Source: Neobacillus vireti (GTDB taxonomy: Bacteria; Bacillota; Bacilli; Bacillales; Cytobacillaceae). From it: a stretch of 64,000 bases of DNA. Every line of letters starts with the position of its first letter. Positions within the stretch are counted from its first letter, which is position 1. Positions 1 through 9,026 of this stretch are shown here, in pieces. The notes beneath the pieces were generated by a model. That model saw nothing but the letters and a program-made list of their open reading frames with translations. It made no database searches and was not told the DNA's origin. The stretch lies in NCBI RefSeq assembly GCF_001026695.1, contig NZ_LDNB01000007.1, positions 23,020 to 87,019 on the forward strand. The letters are read 5' to 3'. The translations under genes were made by a program, and so were the position numbers.

Positions 1-538
1 CAGTTACAAAGAAGCTGGGGTTAAAAAAAGCAGCCCAAGGATTAATGTCTAAAAATTCACCATTTTCATATCGGAATCCTGCAGGAGTACCCTGAAAGGC
101 ATGGACATTTGTAATCAATACAGCTGAAGCTAGTGCACCCATAGCGACTAGTATTAAGCTTACTATTCTCATCCAAGGAGCAATTCTTTCTGCAGCATAT
201 ACATAGATAGACATAAAAAGAGCCTCTATAAAAAAAGCATATATTTCAATTTGAAAAGGAAGCGGCATTACCCGGCCTATCACTTCCATAAAACCAGGCC
301 AAAGTAACGAGAGTTGGACTCCGGCTATAGTTCCAGTCGGTATACCAACTCCAAGTAAGACGGCAAATGCCTTTGTCCAACGCTTAGCCATTACAACATA
401 ATCTTGATCTTTCGTTTTTTGGTAAAGCAGCTCAGCAGTCAAAATCATAAATGGCAACCCTACTCCTATAGTTGCAAATATAATATGAAATGCCATTGTC
501 GTACCAAATAAAGAACGGGCTACTAATAGATCGTCCAT
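1..538 (-). CDS. cytochrome bd ubiquinol oxidase subunit I, N-terminal part (runs off window)
   Basis: Subunit I of the bd-type quinol oxidase carries the quinol site and haem b ligands and reduces oxygen at the cytoplasmic membrane. The 179 visible codons begin MDDLLVARSLFGTTMAFH and show several membrane helices. They include the early histidine (H18) expected to bind haem and the family-like stretch GVQLSLLWPGFM followed by a glutamate-containing helix (QIEIYAFFIEALF). The start is the ATG at 536-538, preceded on the minus strand by GGGAGGA. The sequence resembles the CydA/YthA family; which subtype (CydA or cyanide-insensitive) cannot be decided from this portion. The C-terminal half and any subunit II lie outside the window. 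Confidence 0.9.
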   Translation of the reverse strand, partial: MDDLLVARSLFGTTMAFHIIFATIGVGLPFMILTAELLYQKTKDQDYVVMAKRWTKAFAVLLGVGIPTGTIAGVQLSLLWPGFMEVIGRVMPLPFQIEIYAFFIEALFMSIYVYAAERIAPWMRIVSLILVAMGALASAVLITNVHAFQGTPAGFRYENGEFLDINPWAAFFNPSFFVT

Positions 539-771
539 AATCAATTCGTCCTCCCAGGGTTAATCGTCTTAAATAATCATTCCCAATTTATTGGATAATA
601 TGTAATGTTGTACCGAAAGACGATTTTACTTGAAGCTATAATAGCTACCTTTTGTTGAACTCGTCGGCTTTAGTGAAACAACTTCTGGCGTATGGGGTCA
701 GTCCCCCGGCGCATTAAAGCTTTAGTTCAGTTGGGGACTTACCCCAATGTCGCTAACATAATGTAAATTAA
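539..771. other. gene-free stretch upstream of the oxidase gene
   Basis: No supported gene. It contains the ribosome binding site of the minus-strand oxidase gene (about 550-555) and two short GC-rich inverted repeats: GGGG-TCAGT-CCCC near 693-706 and TTGGGG-ACTTA-CCCCAA near 730-746. These look like the small palindromes scattered in Bacillus intergenic DNA; no function is assigned. Positions 868-1154 likewise hold no convincing gene; a 78-residue minus-strand reading frame there has no family resemblance and no clear ribosome binding site. Confidence 0.4.
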
Positions 772-867
772 AAAGAGGCTTTTCATTAGTTGTCCAAACT
801 TCGAGATGCCTCTTTTATATTTTGGTTTACATGCAGGTGTTTTTATTGCTAACAGAAGTCATCATTT
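772..867 (-). pseudogene. tyrosine recombinase C-terminal remnant (copy 1) doubling as a hairpin
   Basis: Read on the minus strand with frame changes and two stops, the DNA encodes DDFC..KHLHVNQNIKEAS followed by a frameshifted K-FGQLMKSL. This matches the LHVTQEMKKEAS/KFSELMRSL end seen in other intergenic fragments of this window. On the plus strand the same bases form AAAGAGGC (772-779) with GCCTCTTT (808-815), a terminator-like hairpin. It is heavily decayed, and homology rests on comparison with the better copies at 4.9 and 30.2 kb. Confidence 0.5.
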
Positions 868-1154
868 TAGTTGAACTTATCATTAGCTCCATAACCAATA
901 TCTCAGCCTAATGCTAGACAACATTGGAAATAGCAATCTATAGAAGATATAATAAGCAAGATAACGAAAGAAAATGGATTAAAAACACTAGAACAATTAA
1001 TAAAAGTATTGCGTAAGTATATGTCCACGTTGAAAATAAAGCGGTATAAAAGGTTAAAAATAATAATGCCGTAAAATCAGTCCGGCAATGGGCCTTTTTG
1101 GTAAAAGTAAAAATAAAAGCCATATTAAGAGAGCTGATGTAAAGGGAGGATAAA

Positions 1155-2291
1155 ATGGAAGTAAATAAAAACAAGAATCAAAAGAATAAAGTCACTGGAA
1201 TAGCTTCATTAAAGGAAGGGCTATCCGTATTAAAGTTGACAGATCTTCAGGACATTCGGAAAAAGCTGCAAATCAAAAATATAAGTTCCTTGAAAAAGGC
1301 GGAATTAATTCAATATTTGGCAGAGGCAATCCCTTTTCTTCTAAGAAATATTATCAGCCAGTTCGATGAGCGACAATTATTTTTAATAAAAAATATTATT
1401 TCTAGTAATGGAGTCATTAGCGCAAAAAATGTAGAAATAGAAGAGATGGAGTATTTTCCTAAAACTGGTTTTATGTTTACTGGTGTTCAGAATGGCGATC
1501 CAATCATCATGATCCCTTTGGAATTATTGCCTTCTCTAGGAGAGATCGTTCAAGACGAAGCGATACTTGCAGAAGTCAAGCGGAATACGGAATGGATTAA
1601 GATAACCCGCGGTTTACTCTACTATTATGGAACAGTGCCGCATGACAAGCTATTGAATTTAGTTGAGAAATATACGCCTATTCGCCCAGATTACCTTGCC
1701 TTCAATTATGTTATTTATGATGCGATAGAATACTACCAGGAAATTCACATTGACAGATACGGCTATTCTTACTGGGAAGTGCTAGACCCTTTAGATGTTT
1801 TAGAGGAGCAAGCATCTAGAAAGAATATAGACTACTATCCATTCTCGAAGAAACAGCTGCTTGAAGCTGGTGAAACGGACTATGTGGAGCGTCCAAAGGG
1901 TTATTCTCAACTTTTAACGCTATTTACGAAGGAGTATCGGATGCCAAAACAAGAGGCGATAGAGTTCGTAGAGGACTGTATTATCCATGTGAAATTAGGC
2001 CATCCACCAAGTCAGCTTCTTCAATATATACAGACGAAACTGACATTCGAAAGCTTAGAAGCTATACAAAGATTGATGGATGACCTTGTTCTTCTTATGA
2101 ATAATACGAGGAAATGGTATTTAAAGGGATATACATCAGTAGAGCTATCTGCGCATGAGAAGAAGGCATTACTACCTTCGCCTAATAAAAAAGGAGAGGT
2201 CATTAGTCTCCAAACCCGTCAAAAGATTGGCAGAAACGATCCATGTCCATGTGGGAGCGGGAAGAAATTTAAGAAATGTTGTGGAAATTGA
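1155..2291 (+). CDS. SEC-C metal-binding domain protein with SAP/Rho-N-like N-terminus
   Basis: This is a 378-residue soluble protein. The last 20 residues hold a textbook SEC-C zinc motif, [18 protein letters not shown], the module found at the end of SecA and in YecA-type proteins. Residues about 24-60 ([12 protein letters not shown]...[10 protein letters not shown]) resemble a SAP/Rho-N-like helix-extension-helix fold. The middle is unfamiliar, rich in Tyr, Asp and Glu. The start follows GGGAGG at the usual spacing. It stands alone, with the VanZ-like gene 150 bp downstream. A role in protein or nucleic-acid binding is plausible but not shown. Confidence 0.8.
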   Translation: MEVNKNKNQKNKVTGIASLKEGLSVLKLTDLQDIRKKLQIKNISSLKKAELIQYLAEAIPFLLRNIISQFDERQLFLIKNIISSNGVISAKNVEIEEMEYFPKTGFMFTGVQNGDPIIMIPLELLPSLGEIVQDEAILAEVKRNTEWIKITRGLLYYYGTVPHDKLLNLVEKYTPIRPDYLAFNYVIYDAIEYYQEIHIDRYGYSYWEVLDPLDVLEEQASRKNIDYYPFSKKQLLEAGETDYVERPKGYSQLLTLFTKEYRMPKQEAIEFVEDCIIHVKLGHPPSQLLQYIQTKLTFESLEAIQRLMDDLVLLMNNTRKWYLKGYTSVELSAHEKKALLPSPNKKGEVISLQTRQKIGRNDPCPCGSGKKFKKCCGN

Positions 2292-2447
2292 AAATCTAGA
2301 CGGCGATAAAAAAGACCAATCATGTCAAATGTTAACTGGGCGGCATTTCCAGAAATATACAAATTTTTGCAGTAGCTAAAGTATCTGGTGCAACTAGATA
2401 AGAGACAATTAAGACAATTTTATGGCTTTGTATTAGGGAGAAGGAAA

Positions 2448-3839
2448 ATGAGATTACAAGAAATCATGGGGATAGTTAGGGAATATTTTTTTCTAGCATT
2501 AATAGCAGTAATTGTTTTAGGGCTTATTTTTTTTATAGGGTATTTCATTGTATATAGAAAACTTTTTGGAGGGAAGAAAGAACTTACCAAGAAGAAAATA
2601 CTGTTTGGGGGAATGTTTACTGGATATATCATCATGGTAATTGGAGTGACCTTTTTGAACAGAGGTTCAAACTATCAGGGCGAGATGAATTTATCTTTTC
2701 TTAGTTCATATAGAGAAGCTTGGTATAGTTTTAGTGTAAGGCATTGGCAGTTTGTGTGTTTAAATATACTCATGTTTGTACCGTTTGGTATCCTTTTGCC
2801 ATTATTACGTCCACGTTTTCAAAGAGCTATTTGGACAATCGGAGCGGCATTGTTATTTACTCTTTCCATTGAAAGTTTCCAATTAATGACGGGAACTGGG
2901 ATTTTTGAAGTGGATGATCTTTTTAATAATCTATTGGGTGCAATCATTGGATACGGTATCATTATGTGCTTCTTCCCAATAAAAGCAAAGGGGAAAAGGC
3001 AATCATTTTTCTATCTTTCACCTTTATTTCTAGTAGTCCTCTCATTCGGAAGCATTTTTACGTATTACCATTTTAAGGAGTTTGGGAATCTCTCGATTGT
3101 GCCAATTCATAGAGCTGATATGACACAAGCAACAACCACCATTGATGTACAGTTCAACGATAATAGAATAACAGTTCCAGTTTATAGAGCACCGAGCTAT
3201 ACAAAGGCTGCTGCTGATAATTTTGTTACAAATTTTTCCGAAAGAATCCATCTGGACTCCACGAATATGGAGGTCATTTCCTATCCGGATGAAGGTGTTT
3301 ATTGGATTGGAAGTGATAGATCTCATAATATCTGGTTTCAATTCTTAGATGGAAGTTATCGTTATACGGATTTTTCCAGCTTTGACGAGGATAAAGAGCC
3401 AAAAGATGTAGAAGAGGAAACCTTAGAAGAAAACTTAACAAAATTCGGCATAGATATTCCACAAGACTCGCATTTTCGAAAAGTCGAGACTGGTACTTAT
3501 GAGTGGAAGGTAGATAAAAAGGTAATAGAAAATCAGCTAATAGATGGTTCTTTAACGGTAAGTTATTATAACGACGATACAGTGAAGGATATTGCAAATC
3601 AATTAATAACCTATGACAAGGTAAGGGATATTCAAATAAAGAGCGAAAAAGAAGCATATAAAGAAATTTTAGATGGTAAATTTCAATATTACTCTAAAAA
3701 TAAAATGATAGAAACCATACATATCGATAAAGTGGAAATAAGCTACTATTTAGATTCCAAAGGCTATTATCAACCTGTTTATGCTTTCCATAGTACAGTA
3801 GATGGAAACGATATGACTATCTTAATTCCGGGAATTTAA
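2448..3839 (+). CDS. VanZ-like membrane protein
   Basis: The 463-residue protein opens with about two transmembrane helices, then a VanZ-like four-helix region. That region includes the segment NILMFVPFGILLPLL and the acidic signature IESFQLMTGTGIFEVDDLF, typical of VanZ family proteins. After a further helix a large hydrophilic domain (about 240 residues, probably outside the cell) follows. The ATG at 2448 is preferred over an upstream in-frame GTG at 2388 because GGGAGAAGG lies just before it. VanZ proteins are linked to low-level teicoplanin resistance in Enterococcus, but most family members have no known role. It is followed by a strong terminator. Confidence 0.8.
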   Translation: MRLQEIMGIVREYFFLALIAVIVLGLIFFIGYFIVYRKLFGGKKELTKKKILFGGMFTGYIIMVIGVTFLNRGSNYQGEMNLSFLSSYREAWYSFSVRHWQFVCLNILMFVPFGILLPLLRPRFQRAIWTIGAALLFTLSIESFQLMTGTGIFEVDDLFNNLLGAIIGYGIIMCFFPIKAKGKRQSFFYLSPLFLVVLSFGSIFTYYHFKEFGNLSIVPIHRADMTQATTTIDVQFNDNRITVPVYRAPSYTKAAADNFVTNFSERIHLDSTNMEVISYPDEGVYWIGSDRSHNIWFQFLDGSYRYTDFSSFDEDKEPKDVEEETLEENLTKFGIDIPQDSHFRKVETGTYEWKVDKKVIENQLIDGSLTVSYYNDDTVKDIANQLITYDKVRDIQIKSEKEAYKEILDGKFQYYSKNKMIETIHIDKVEISYYLDSKGYYQPVYAFHSTVDGNDMTILIPGI

Positions 3840-3857
3840 AAGACTTTATTGCTGACG

Positions 3858-3890
3858 GGACGAGGGGATTGGCCCCTCGTCCTTGTTTTT
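3858..3890 (+). terminator. intrinsic terminator after the VanZ-like gene
   Basis: GGACGAGGGG (3858-3867) pairs perfectly with CCCCTCGTCC (3873-3882) around a 5-base loop, followed by TTG and a T5 run. Confidence 0.8.
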
Positions 3891-3927
3891 CCATTATTTA
3901 GGATAGTTCCCCTGTCCTCCTGTCCCG

Positions 3928-3965
3928 AGTTTAAGATATTTCCTGCCATTTTGTGGATAGATCTC
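3928..3965 (-). pseudogene. short relic of the 3' end of the 45.8 kb hypothetical gene
   Basis: On the minus strand these bases closely match the last codons of the minus-strand gene at 45833 (coding YPQKGRKYLKL). Shared blocks include TATCTTAAACT and the preceding CTATCC-CAAAA pattern, with a handful of substitutions over about 38 bases. Similarity stops on both sides. It is the only trace of a second copy of that gene in the window. Confidence 0.5.
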
Positions 3966-4027
3966 TTGAATAGGCCTTTTCCATGAAATAAAAGAATTGA
4001 TAAGCTATACTTGAATTGTAAGGTAAT

Positions 4028-4061
4028 TCTTAGACATACCTATAAAAATGAAAGTCTAAGA
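4028..4061 (+). promoter_or_regulatory. leader hairpin upstream of ctc
   Basis: TCTTAGAC (4028-4035) is repeated inverted as GTCTAAGA (4054-4061) between the gene-free DNA and the ribosome binding site of the L25 gene. It has no T-run, so it is not a terminator. It could be a leader structure or a protein-binding site. Confidence 0.35.
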
Positions 4062-4089
4062 TTCAAATAAAAAGAAAGGTGGAAGTAAA

Positions 4090-4677
4090 GTGAATACGTT
4101 AGTAGCTCAAGAAAGAAAAGACTTTAAAAAAGGTTCTTTGAGGAAATTGAAAAATAGTGGAGAGATTCCTGCAGTTGTTTATGGTAGGGAGATTAATACA
4201 AAATCTATTTCTATTAAAAACGCAGATTTACTAAAAGTGATAAAAGCTGTTGGTAGAAATGGCATAATGACTCTTAATCTTGATGGAAAATCAACAAATG
4301 TTATTTTAAGAGACTACCAAAATGACCCAGTCAAAAAGGAGATTCTTCATATAGACTTCCTTCAAGTTAATCAGCACACTGAAATCGACACTAAAGTGAG
4401 TGTAATTCTAAAGGGAACATCGAATGGCGAGAAAGCCGGGGGAATAGTGAAACAACTTCTTCACGAATTGAATATAACTGCTAAAGCTAATGATATCCCT
4501 GATAATATTGAAATTGATATCACTGATTTTGAAATCGGCCGGACTGTACGAGTAGCAGATCTTAAAAAGGATTATAATAACTTTACGATCAATAATGAGA
4601 ATGAAGAAACTATAATAATGATTGACTATGTGAAAAACACAGAGGAAGAAGAGGATATAAGTGCAGTTGAGGTTTAA
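4090..4677 (+). CDS. ctc: ribosomal protein L25 / general stress protein Ctc
   Basis: Long form of L25 (195 residues): an N-terminal 5S rRNA-binding domain (about 1-92, with the typical motifs GEIPAVVYGR and LRDYQNDPVKKEILHIDF) and a C-terminal TL5-like beta domain, ending in an acidic tail. It binds 5S rRNA in the large subunit; in B. subtilis Ctc is a sigma-B-induced stress protein. The GTG start at 4090 follows AAAGGTGG with seven bases between. No clear sigma-B promoter was found. It is monocistronic, with an inverted repeat (TATGCTAA...TTAGCATA, about 4717-4745) behind it that may end transcription. Confidence 0.9.
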   Translation: MNTLVAQERKDFKKGSLRKLKNSGEIPAVVYGREINTKSISIKNADLLKVIKAVGRNGIMTLNLDGKSTNVILRDYQNDPVKKEILHIDFLQVNQHTEIDTKVSVILKGTSNGEKAGGIVKQLLHELNITAKANDIPDNIEIDITDFEIGRTVRVADLKKDYNNFTINNENEETIIMIDYVKNTEEEEDISAVEV

Positions 4678-4855
4678 AGAGTTCGTCTTAATACTTTCTG
4701 CAACAAATATCCCTCTATGCTAATGCTCTGCCAAGCTTAGCATATTTAAAATTACCGTTTAGAATTATAAATAAACCGGAAAACTATGTCAATACTTTTT
4801 TTAAGCATTTAAAATGAATTGTTTTTCCAATAAAAAAATCAAAGCAGCAATACTT

Positions 4856-4966
4856 TAGGCTTCTCATGAGTTCAGCGAACTTTTGAGAGGCTTTTTTTTT
4901 TGATTTCTTTGGTTACGTGGAGATACACATTTTTCGTAATTTGATCGTCAGTATGACCTAAAACCA
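4856..4966 (-). pseudogene. tyrosine recombinase C-terminal remnant (copy 2) with terminator hairpin
   Basis: Reading the minus strand from 4966 gives VLGHTDDQITKNVYLHVTK, the LGH...Y box that carries the catalytic tyrosine of phage-type integrases. After a frame slip in a poly-A tract it continues ASQKFAELMRSLK. The catalytic tyrosine context NVYLHVT is intact, but the rest of the gene is absent. On the plus strand the last part folds as a hairpin (about 4858-4889) with a T10 run, so it can act as a terminator. It is followed by the pirin gene. Confidence 0.75.
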
Positions 4967-4986
4967 TAGTTTCTTCAAAGAAACTA
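4967..4986. promoter_or_regulatory. perfect inverted repeat upstream of the pirin gene, possible operator
   Basis: TAGTTTCTT (4967-4975) and AAGAAACTA (4978-4986) form a perfect 9-bp inverted repeat with a 2-base centre, about 110 bp before the pirin start. A site for the HxlR-type regulator encoded two genes away is a reasonable guess, since such dimeric winged-helix proteins bind short palindromes. The binding is inferred only. Confidence 0.35.
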
Positions 4987-5093
4987 CCCCACATTAAAGT
5001 GCCTACTTAACATTCTGATACTTAGGTTAGATAATAGATTCTGTAGAGAACAGCACATTGTATCGACTTTAAACAAGTTCAAAGGAGGAATCA

Positions 5094-5939
5094 ATGATGA
5101 GTAGCCACGTTTACAATAGAACAATTAGTCATAAATACACTCCTGAATTCCAACGTAATAGTAATATTCATACAATGGCTTGGGTAATTGAACCAGGACA
5201 CTGGGAAAAACATGATCCCTTTTTGTTAATGGCACATGACCACATGCGAAGCGGTGTCTTTGGAGTCCACCCTCACCGTGGAATTGAAACGGTAACCTAT
5301 ATGATTGACGGCAACCTAAATCATTTTGATAGCAAACATGGGCGAGGCGTTCTTCACCCTGGGGATGCACAATGGATGACAGCTGGCAGAGGCGTTGAGC
5401 ACGTTGAAGATGCTGCTGGTGGAGAGCTGGTTAACCTGCTTCAACTTTGGGTCAACATTCCAGCCAAACAAAAAATGACGGCAGCACGTTATCAGGATCT
5501 TCGAACAGACGGCATGCAACATAAAGTGGAAAATGGTGTCTCTACTAAGGTATTCTCAGGTTCAGTAAATGGTTTAACTGCACCAACATTGAATATAACT
5601 CCAGTAACGATGGTTGAATTCAAAATGGAATCAGGAAGTGAAATTACCCCAGAAATCCCAGGCTCCTATAATGGATTCTTATATGTTCTAAAAGGTTCAG
5701 GCACTTTTGGCTCCGAGCATACATCCGGTAAAGCTGGTGAGGTATTGTGGCTTGGTTCAGGGAATCATGCTGAAAAAAGTGATATTAAAATAAAAGCTGA
5801 AGAAGACATGCATGTGATGCTGTATGCTGGAGAGCCGATTGGAGAACCTGTTGTTGCAAAGGGTCCATTTGTGATGAATACGGAAGAAGAAATTCTTCAA
5901 GCCTACATTGATTATAGAAACGGGACTTTCTTGGACTAG
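5094..5939 (+). CDS. pirin family protein
   Basis: 281-residue bicupin. The four metal ligands of pirin are visible: H59 and H61 in GVHPHRGIETVTY, and H103 and E105 in AGRGVEHVE. The second cupin forms the C-terminal half. Bacterial pirins include quercetin dioxygenases and regulators of metabolic enzymes; the substrate here is unknown. AAAGGAGG lies six bases before the first of two ATG codons. It is first in an apparent operon with an HxlR regulator and an FMN reductase, an arrangement that suggests a quinone or electrophile stress response. Confidence 0.9.
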   Translation: MMSSHVYNRTISHKYTPEFQRNSNIHTMAWVIEPGHWEKHDPFLLMAHDHMRSGVFGVHPHRGIETVTYMIDGNLNHFDSKHGRGVLHPGDAQWMTAGRGVEHVEDAAGGELVNLLQLWVNIPAKQKMTAARYQDLRTDGMQHKVENGVSTKVFSGSVNGLTAPTLNITPVTMVEFKMESGSEITPEIPGSYNGFLYVLKGSGTFGSEHTSGKAGEVLWLGSGNHAEKSDIKIKAEEDMHVMLYAGEPIGEPVVAKGPFVMNTEEEILQAYIDYRNGTFLD

Positions 5940-6020
5940 ATTAGTGAGTAAAGACAAAATTTAATCTAAAAGTAATCATCTCAAGCATTGATAATCATGC
6001 TTTTTAATGGAGGCAAAACA

Positions 6021-6392
6021 ATGGACAATAAACCCGATCATTGCAGAGTAGCAACTACGATGGACATGATAATTGGGAAATGGAAAATTGCCATCATGCT
6101 AAATTTGATTCATTATGGGACGATGCGGTTTAGCGAACTGAAACATGTTATGCCTGGTGTTACCCAGAAAGTGTTGACTTCTCATCTTAGAGATCTTGAA
6201 CAGGAAGGCATTGTTGAAAGGGTAGTGTATCCTCAAGTTCCGCCAAAAGTGGAATATTCCATGACAGAATACGGAAAGTCCCTTCAAACCATTTTAGAAA
6301 TGATGCATGAATGGGGAGAAGCCCATCTTCAAAGGAAAACACAAACGCTGTTCAGTCAAGGTACTGACAATCAAAATGACAAAGATGATTAA
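6021..6392 (+). CDS. HxlR family transcriptional regulator
   Basis: 123-residue winged-helix regulator of the HxlR/DUF24 group. The N-terminal cysteine (HCRVATTMDMIIGKWK) sits where HxlR proteins such as YodB and CatR keep their redox-sensing thiol. The HTH and wing follow (RFSELKHVMPGVTQKVLTSH, then the EYSMTEYGKSL end). The start at 6021 is preferred over an upstream ATG at 5988 because TGGAGG precedes it. It probably regulates its own operon (pirin, FMN reductase) in response to quinones or diamide-like stress; this is inferred from the family. Confidence 0.88.
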   Translation: MDNKPDHCRVATTMDMIIGKWKIAIMLNLIHYGTMRFSELKHVMPGVTQKVLTSHLRDLEQEGIVERVVYPQVPPKVEYSMTEYGKSLQTILEMMHEWGEAHLQRKTQTLFSQGTDNQNDKDD

Positions 6393-6416
6393 CAATATTA
6401 TCGGAGGTATTCAATC

Positions 6417-6971
6417 ATGAAGATTTTCACAATCGTAGGAAGTTTAAGAAAAGAATCTTATAACATGCACCTAGCAAAAACAATGCAAGACCGTTACAAG
6501 GATAAAATAGAGATTGAAATAGCAGACATTCGTTCCCTGCCTCATTTTGACCAAGATGAGGAAAACAACCCACCGCAGGCAGTAAAAAAATTCAAAGAGT
6601 CAGTCGCAAGTGCAGATGGGGTTATCATCATTACCCCAGAATACAATTGGTCCATTCCTGGCGTTATAAAGAACGCTCTAGATTGGGCTTCTAGAGTGGA
6701 TAAGGTATTTATTGGTAAAGCAGTCATGGCTCTTGGTGCGACTCCTGGAATGCTCGGAACCGTTCGTGCTCAAATGCATTTGCGTGAAATTCTAGCAGCT
6801 CCTGGTATTCAGGCAAAGATCCTTCCTCCAGGAGGAAATGAGGTACTGATTGGTTTTGCTCATCAGAAGTTTGATGAACAAGCAGGGCAATTGGTGGATG
6901 AAGGGACACTTAGTTTCTTAGATAGTAAAGTAGAGGCTTTTATTGATTTCGTAAAGTCTGAAGCACATTAA
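6417..6971 (+). CDS. NADPH-dependent FMN reductase / azoreductase-type flavoprotein
   Basis: 184-residue flavodoxin-like fold. The FMN phosphate loop GSLRKESYN occurs at the N-terminus and the TPEYNWSIPGVIKNALDW signature of the NADPH-dependent FMN reductase family is complete. Such enzymes reduce flavins, quinones and azo compounds. It is third in the pirin-HxlR operon (24 bp after the regulator stop) with its own CGGAGG. A terminator follows 30 bp later. Confidence 0.9.
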   Translation: MKIFTIVGSLRKESYNMHLAKTMQDRYKDKIEIEIADIRSLPHFDQDEENNPPQAVKKFKESVASADGVIIITPEYNWSIPGVIKNALDWASRVDKVFIGKAVMALGATPGMLGTVRAQMHLREILAAPGIQAKILPPGGNEVLIGFAHQKFDEQAGQLVDEGTLSFLDSKVEAFIDFVKSEAH

Positions 6972-7000
6972 GACTTAAATGTTCGATTTCGAATTGGAAA

Positions 7001-7026
7001 GAACACGATTTGATCGTGTTCTTTTC
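7001..7026 (+). terminator. terminator ending the pirin-HxlR-reductase operon
   Basis: GAACACGAT (7001-7009) pairs with ATCGTGTTC (7013-7021), then TTTTC. It lies between two converging genes and may serve both. Confidence 0.75.
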
Positions 7027-7033
7027 ATAAAAC

Positions 7034-8200
7034 TCAGGTTGCGCTCTTTGTTTTATAAGAAGGCATTTTACTGCTTATAGAAATGACGACAGTAATGAAT
7101 GATAAGATGATGAATATTCCACCTGCAAATGGATTTACTTCGACTGAAAGTGTATCTACAATTCCAGCACCAATCACTGAACCAACAGCAACACCTAAAT
7201 GAAGAGCTGAATTATTCAAGCTTTGCTGAATTTCCGATGATTCAGGCGCTGTTTCAATCAAATATGATTGCATTGCCGGTGAAATTGCCCAACTAAGAAT
7301 CCCCCATACGATAATGATGATGAAAAATCCTGGATAGAAATCTGTTGTATATGGAAATACAAAGAATAAAGTACTAAATACTACTAGAGCAATAACCATT
7401 GTTTTTCTTGAGCCCAGAAAATCTGCCATTACACCGCCAATCCCTCCACCGCATACAGCAGCAAAACCAAAAATTAAATAGATGACACTAACCCAATTAG
7501 CATTAAAATCAGTGGTTGCTTCTAAATAAGGCTTAAAATAGGCATACATAATCGTATGGCCGGTCATGTAGAGGAATGTCGTTGTCAGTCCTAATGTAAT
7601 TTTGTGATTTTTAAATGCCACAAGCTGCTGCCTCAACGGAATTTGAGGTTTTGGTTCTATACGTCCCATTAATACATGAACGCCAATAATTGACAATGCC
7701 GTCAATACAGTTATAAGGATGAATGGTGCTCTCCAGCCAAAATTACTTCCAATAATAATCCCAATAGGCACTCCTAAAACTAACGAAGCACTTACTCCCA
7801 TAGAGACAATCCCAATGGCTCTACCTTTATATTGTTCTCCTACTAAGCTAGGAGCCATAACTAAACACAATATGATTAATAGCGCTCCACTTAACGCTAA
7901 AATAATTCTTCCAATAAACAAAATAGAAAAAGTAGGTGCAAATACTGTAACGATACAACCAATTAAAAAGATGTACAAGCAAACTAATGATAGCCGTTTT
8001 CTTTCTATTTTAGCTGTCATGACAAGTAAAATTGGCGATGCAACTGCAAAAATGACAGCAAAAACAGTAATCAGTAAACCAGCTTGGCCGATGCTTACAT
8101 GTAAATCCTCTGCAATCAAATCTAAAATCCCGCTAATGATCAGTTCAACCAGACCTATTATAAAGGATATGATCATTAAAAAATAAATACGCTTATCCAT
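7034..8200 (-). CDS. MFS transporter
   Basis: 388 residues with about twelve hydrophobic helices and an MFS layout of the AraJ/sugar-efflux or drug-efflux kind. It has a positive loop after helix 2 (TAKIERKRLS) and a second-half counterpart MADFLGSRKTM. It is a secondary exporter in the cytoplasmic membrane; substrate unknown. The start follows GGAAGG on the minus strand. It converges on the FMN reductase operon and may belong to the same stress response, but nothing in the sequence proves this. Confidence 0.85.
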   Translation of the reverse strand: MDKRIYFLMIISFIIGLVELIISGILDLIAEDLHVSIGQAGLLITVFAVIFAVASPILLVMTAKIERKRLSLVCLYIFLIGCIVTVFAPTFSILFIGRIILALSGALLIILCLVMAPSLVGEQYKGRAIGIVSMGVSASLVLGVPIGIIIGSNFGWRAPFILITVLTALSIIGVHVLMGRIEPKPQIPLRQQLVAFKNHKITLGLTTTFLYMTGHTIMYAYFKPYLEATTDFNANWVSVIYLIFGFAAVCGGGIGGVMADFLGSRKTMVIALVVFSTLFFVFPYTTDFYPGFFIIIIVWGILSWAISPAMQSYLIETAPESSEIQQSLNNSALHLGVAVGSVIGAGIVDTLSVEVNPFAGGIFIILSFITVVISISSKMPSYKTKSAT

Positions 8201-8428
8201 GTTGTCTTCCTTCCTAATTATATCTCAAACTATATACTATCTTTTGATGAAAGATTACTCAAGAATTAGATAATAATGTCACAATAACAGATGCTATTTT
8301 ATTAAATCTGATTGAATCGCAAAATAGGAATTCCTTCAAATTGGGCCTGTCACCACTCGAATTTTTAAAAAAAGTGTGAACATTTTGCTCACATAGAGAA
8401 TTTTGCTCGAACTTGTCCCAAGTATTTT

Positions 8429-8456
8429 TTGCTTAAAGTGAAAAATTGTTTATACT
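8429..8456 (+). promoter_or_regulatory. sigma-A promoter of the DUF956 gene
   Basis: TTGCTT (8429-8434), 16 bases, TATACT (8451-8456). An alternative upstream TTG start for the gene would fall in the -35 element, which supports the ATG at 8489. Confidence 0.5.
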
Positions 8457-8488
8457 TATTAGTAAAAGAAAGAAATGGAGTCAATCAA

Positions 8489-8860
8489 ATGGTCCAATCA
8501 ATCAATGCAAAAGTCGATTTAGTTATTGATGCAACCTCCCAAATGGGAATTGCGGAATATGGTAAAATTATGGTCGGAGACAAAGGATTTGAATTCTTCA
8601 ATAATCGTGATGTTCGCAAGTTTATTCAAATTCCTTGGGAAGAAGTAGATCGTGTGATCGCTTCAGTCATGTTCAAAGGGAAATGGATTCCACGTTATAC
8701 GATTCAAACTAAGCGAAATGGGATGTATACATTTTCTTCTAAAGACCCAAAAAAGGTTTTGCGAACAATTCGTGAATACGTTGATCCGAATCAAATGGTC
8801 CAATCGTTAAGTTTCCTTGATGTTATCAAACGCGGCTTGAAGAGTAAAAATAAAAAGTAA
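8489..8860 (+). CDS. DUF956 family protein (ManO-like)
   Basis: 123-residue soluble protein of the DUF956 family, with family-like stretches GDKGFEFFNNRDVRKFIQIPW and ASVMFKGKWIPRYTIQTK. In lactic bacteria and Listeria the family (ManO) is encoded at the downstream end of mannose PTS operons and is thought to modulate their expression. Here it lies upstream of the IIAB gene, in its own unit with a promoter and a terminator. A link to the PTS beside it is inferred from context. Confidence 0.88.
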   Translation: MVQSINAKVDLVIDATSQMGIAEYGKIMVGDKGFEFFNNRDVRKFIQIPWEEVDRVIASVMFKGKWIPRYTIQTKRNGMYTFSSKDPKKVLRTIREYVDPNQMVQSLSFLDVIKRGLKSKNKK

Positions 8861-8871
8861 TAGCTTTACAA

Positions 8872-8896
8872 GACAGGTTGGAACTTGTCTTTTTTT
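8872..8896 (+). terminator. terminator of the DUF956 gene
   Basis: GACAGGTT (8872-8879) pairs with AACTTGTC (8882-8889, one G-U pair), then T7. Confidence 0.75.
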
Positions 8897-9026
8897 GTTG
8901 GGACAAATCCATAATTGTTAACCAATTGACCGTTTACAAATTAAAGTAAATTTTTTTACCTTTGCAAAAAAGGTCTAAATGAAGAAAAAGACCGGAAAAT
9001 CCCTTTGGGGGGGAGATTGACCTAAG

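Noticed and set aside
938..1174. 78-codon minus-strand frame coding a hydrophobic peptide
   Set aside because: No ribosome binding site, overlaps the start of the SEC-C gene, and composition is what A+T-rich DNA gives by chance.
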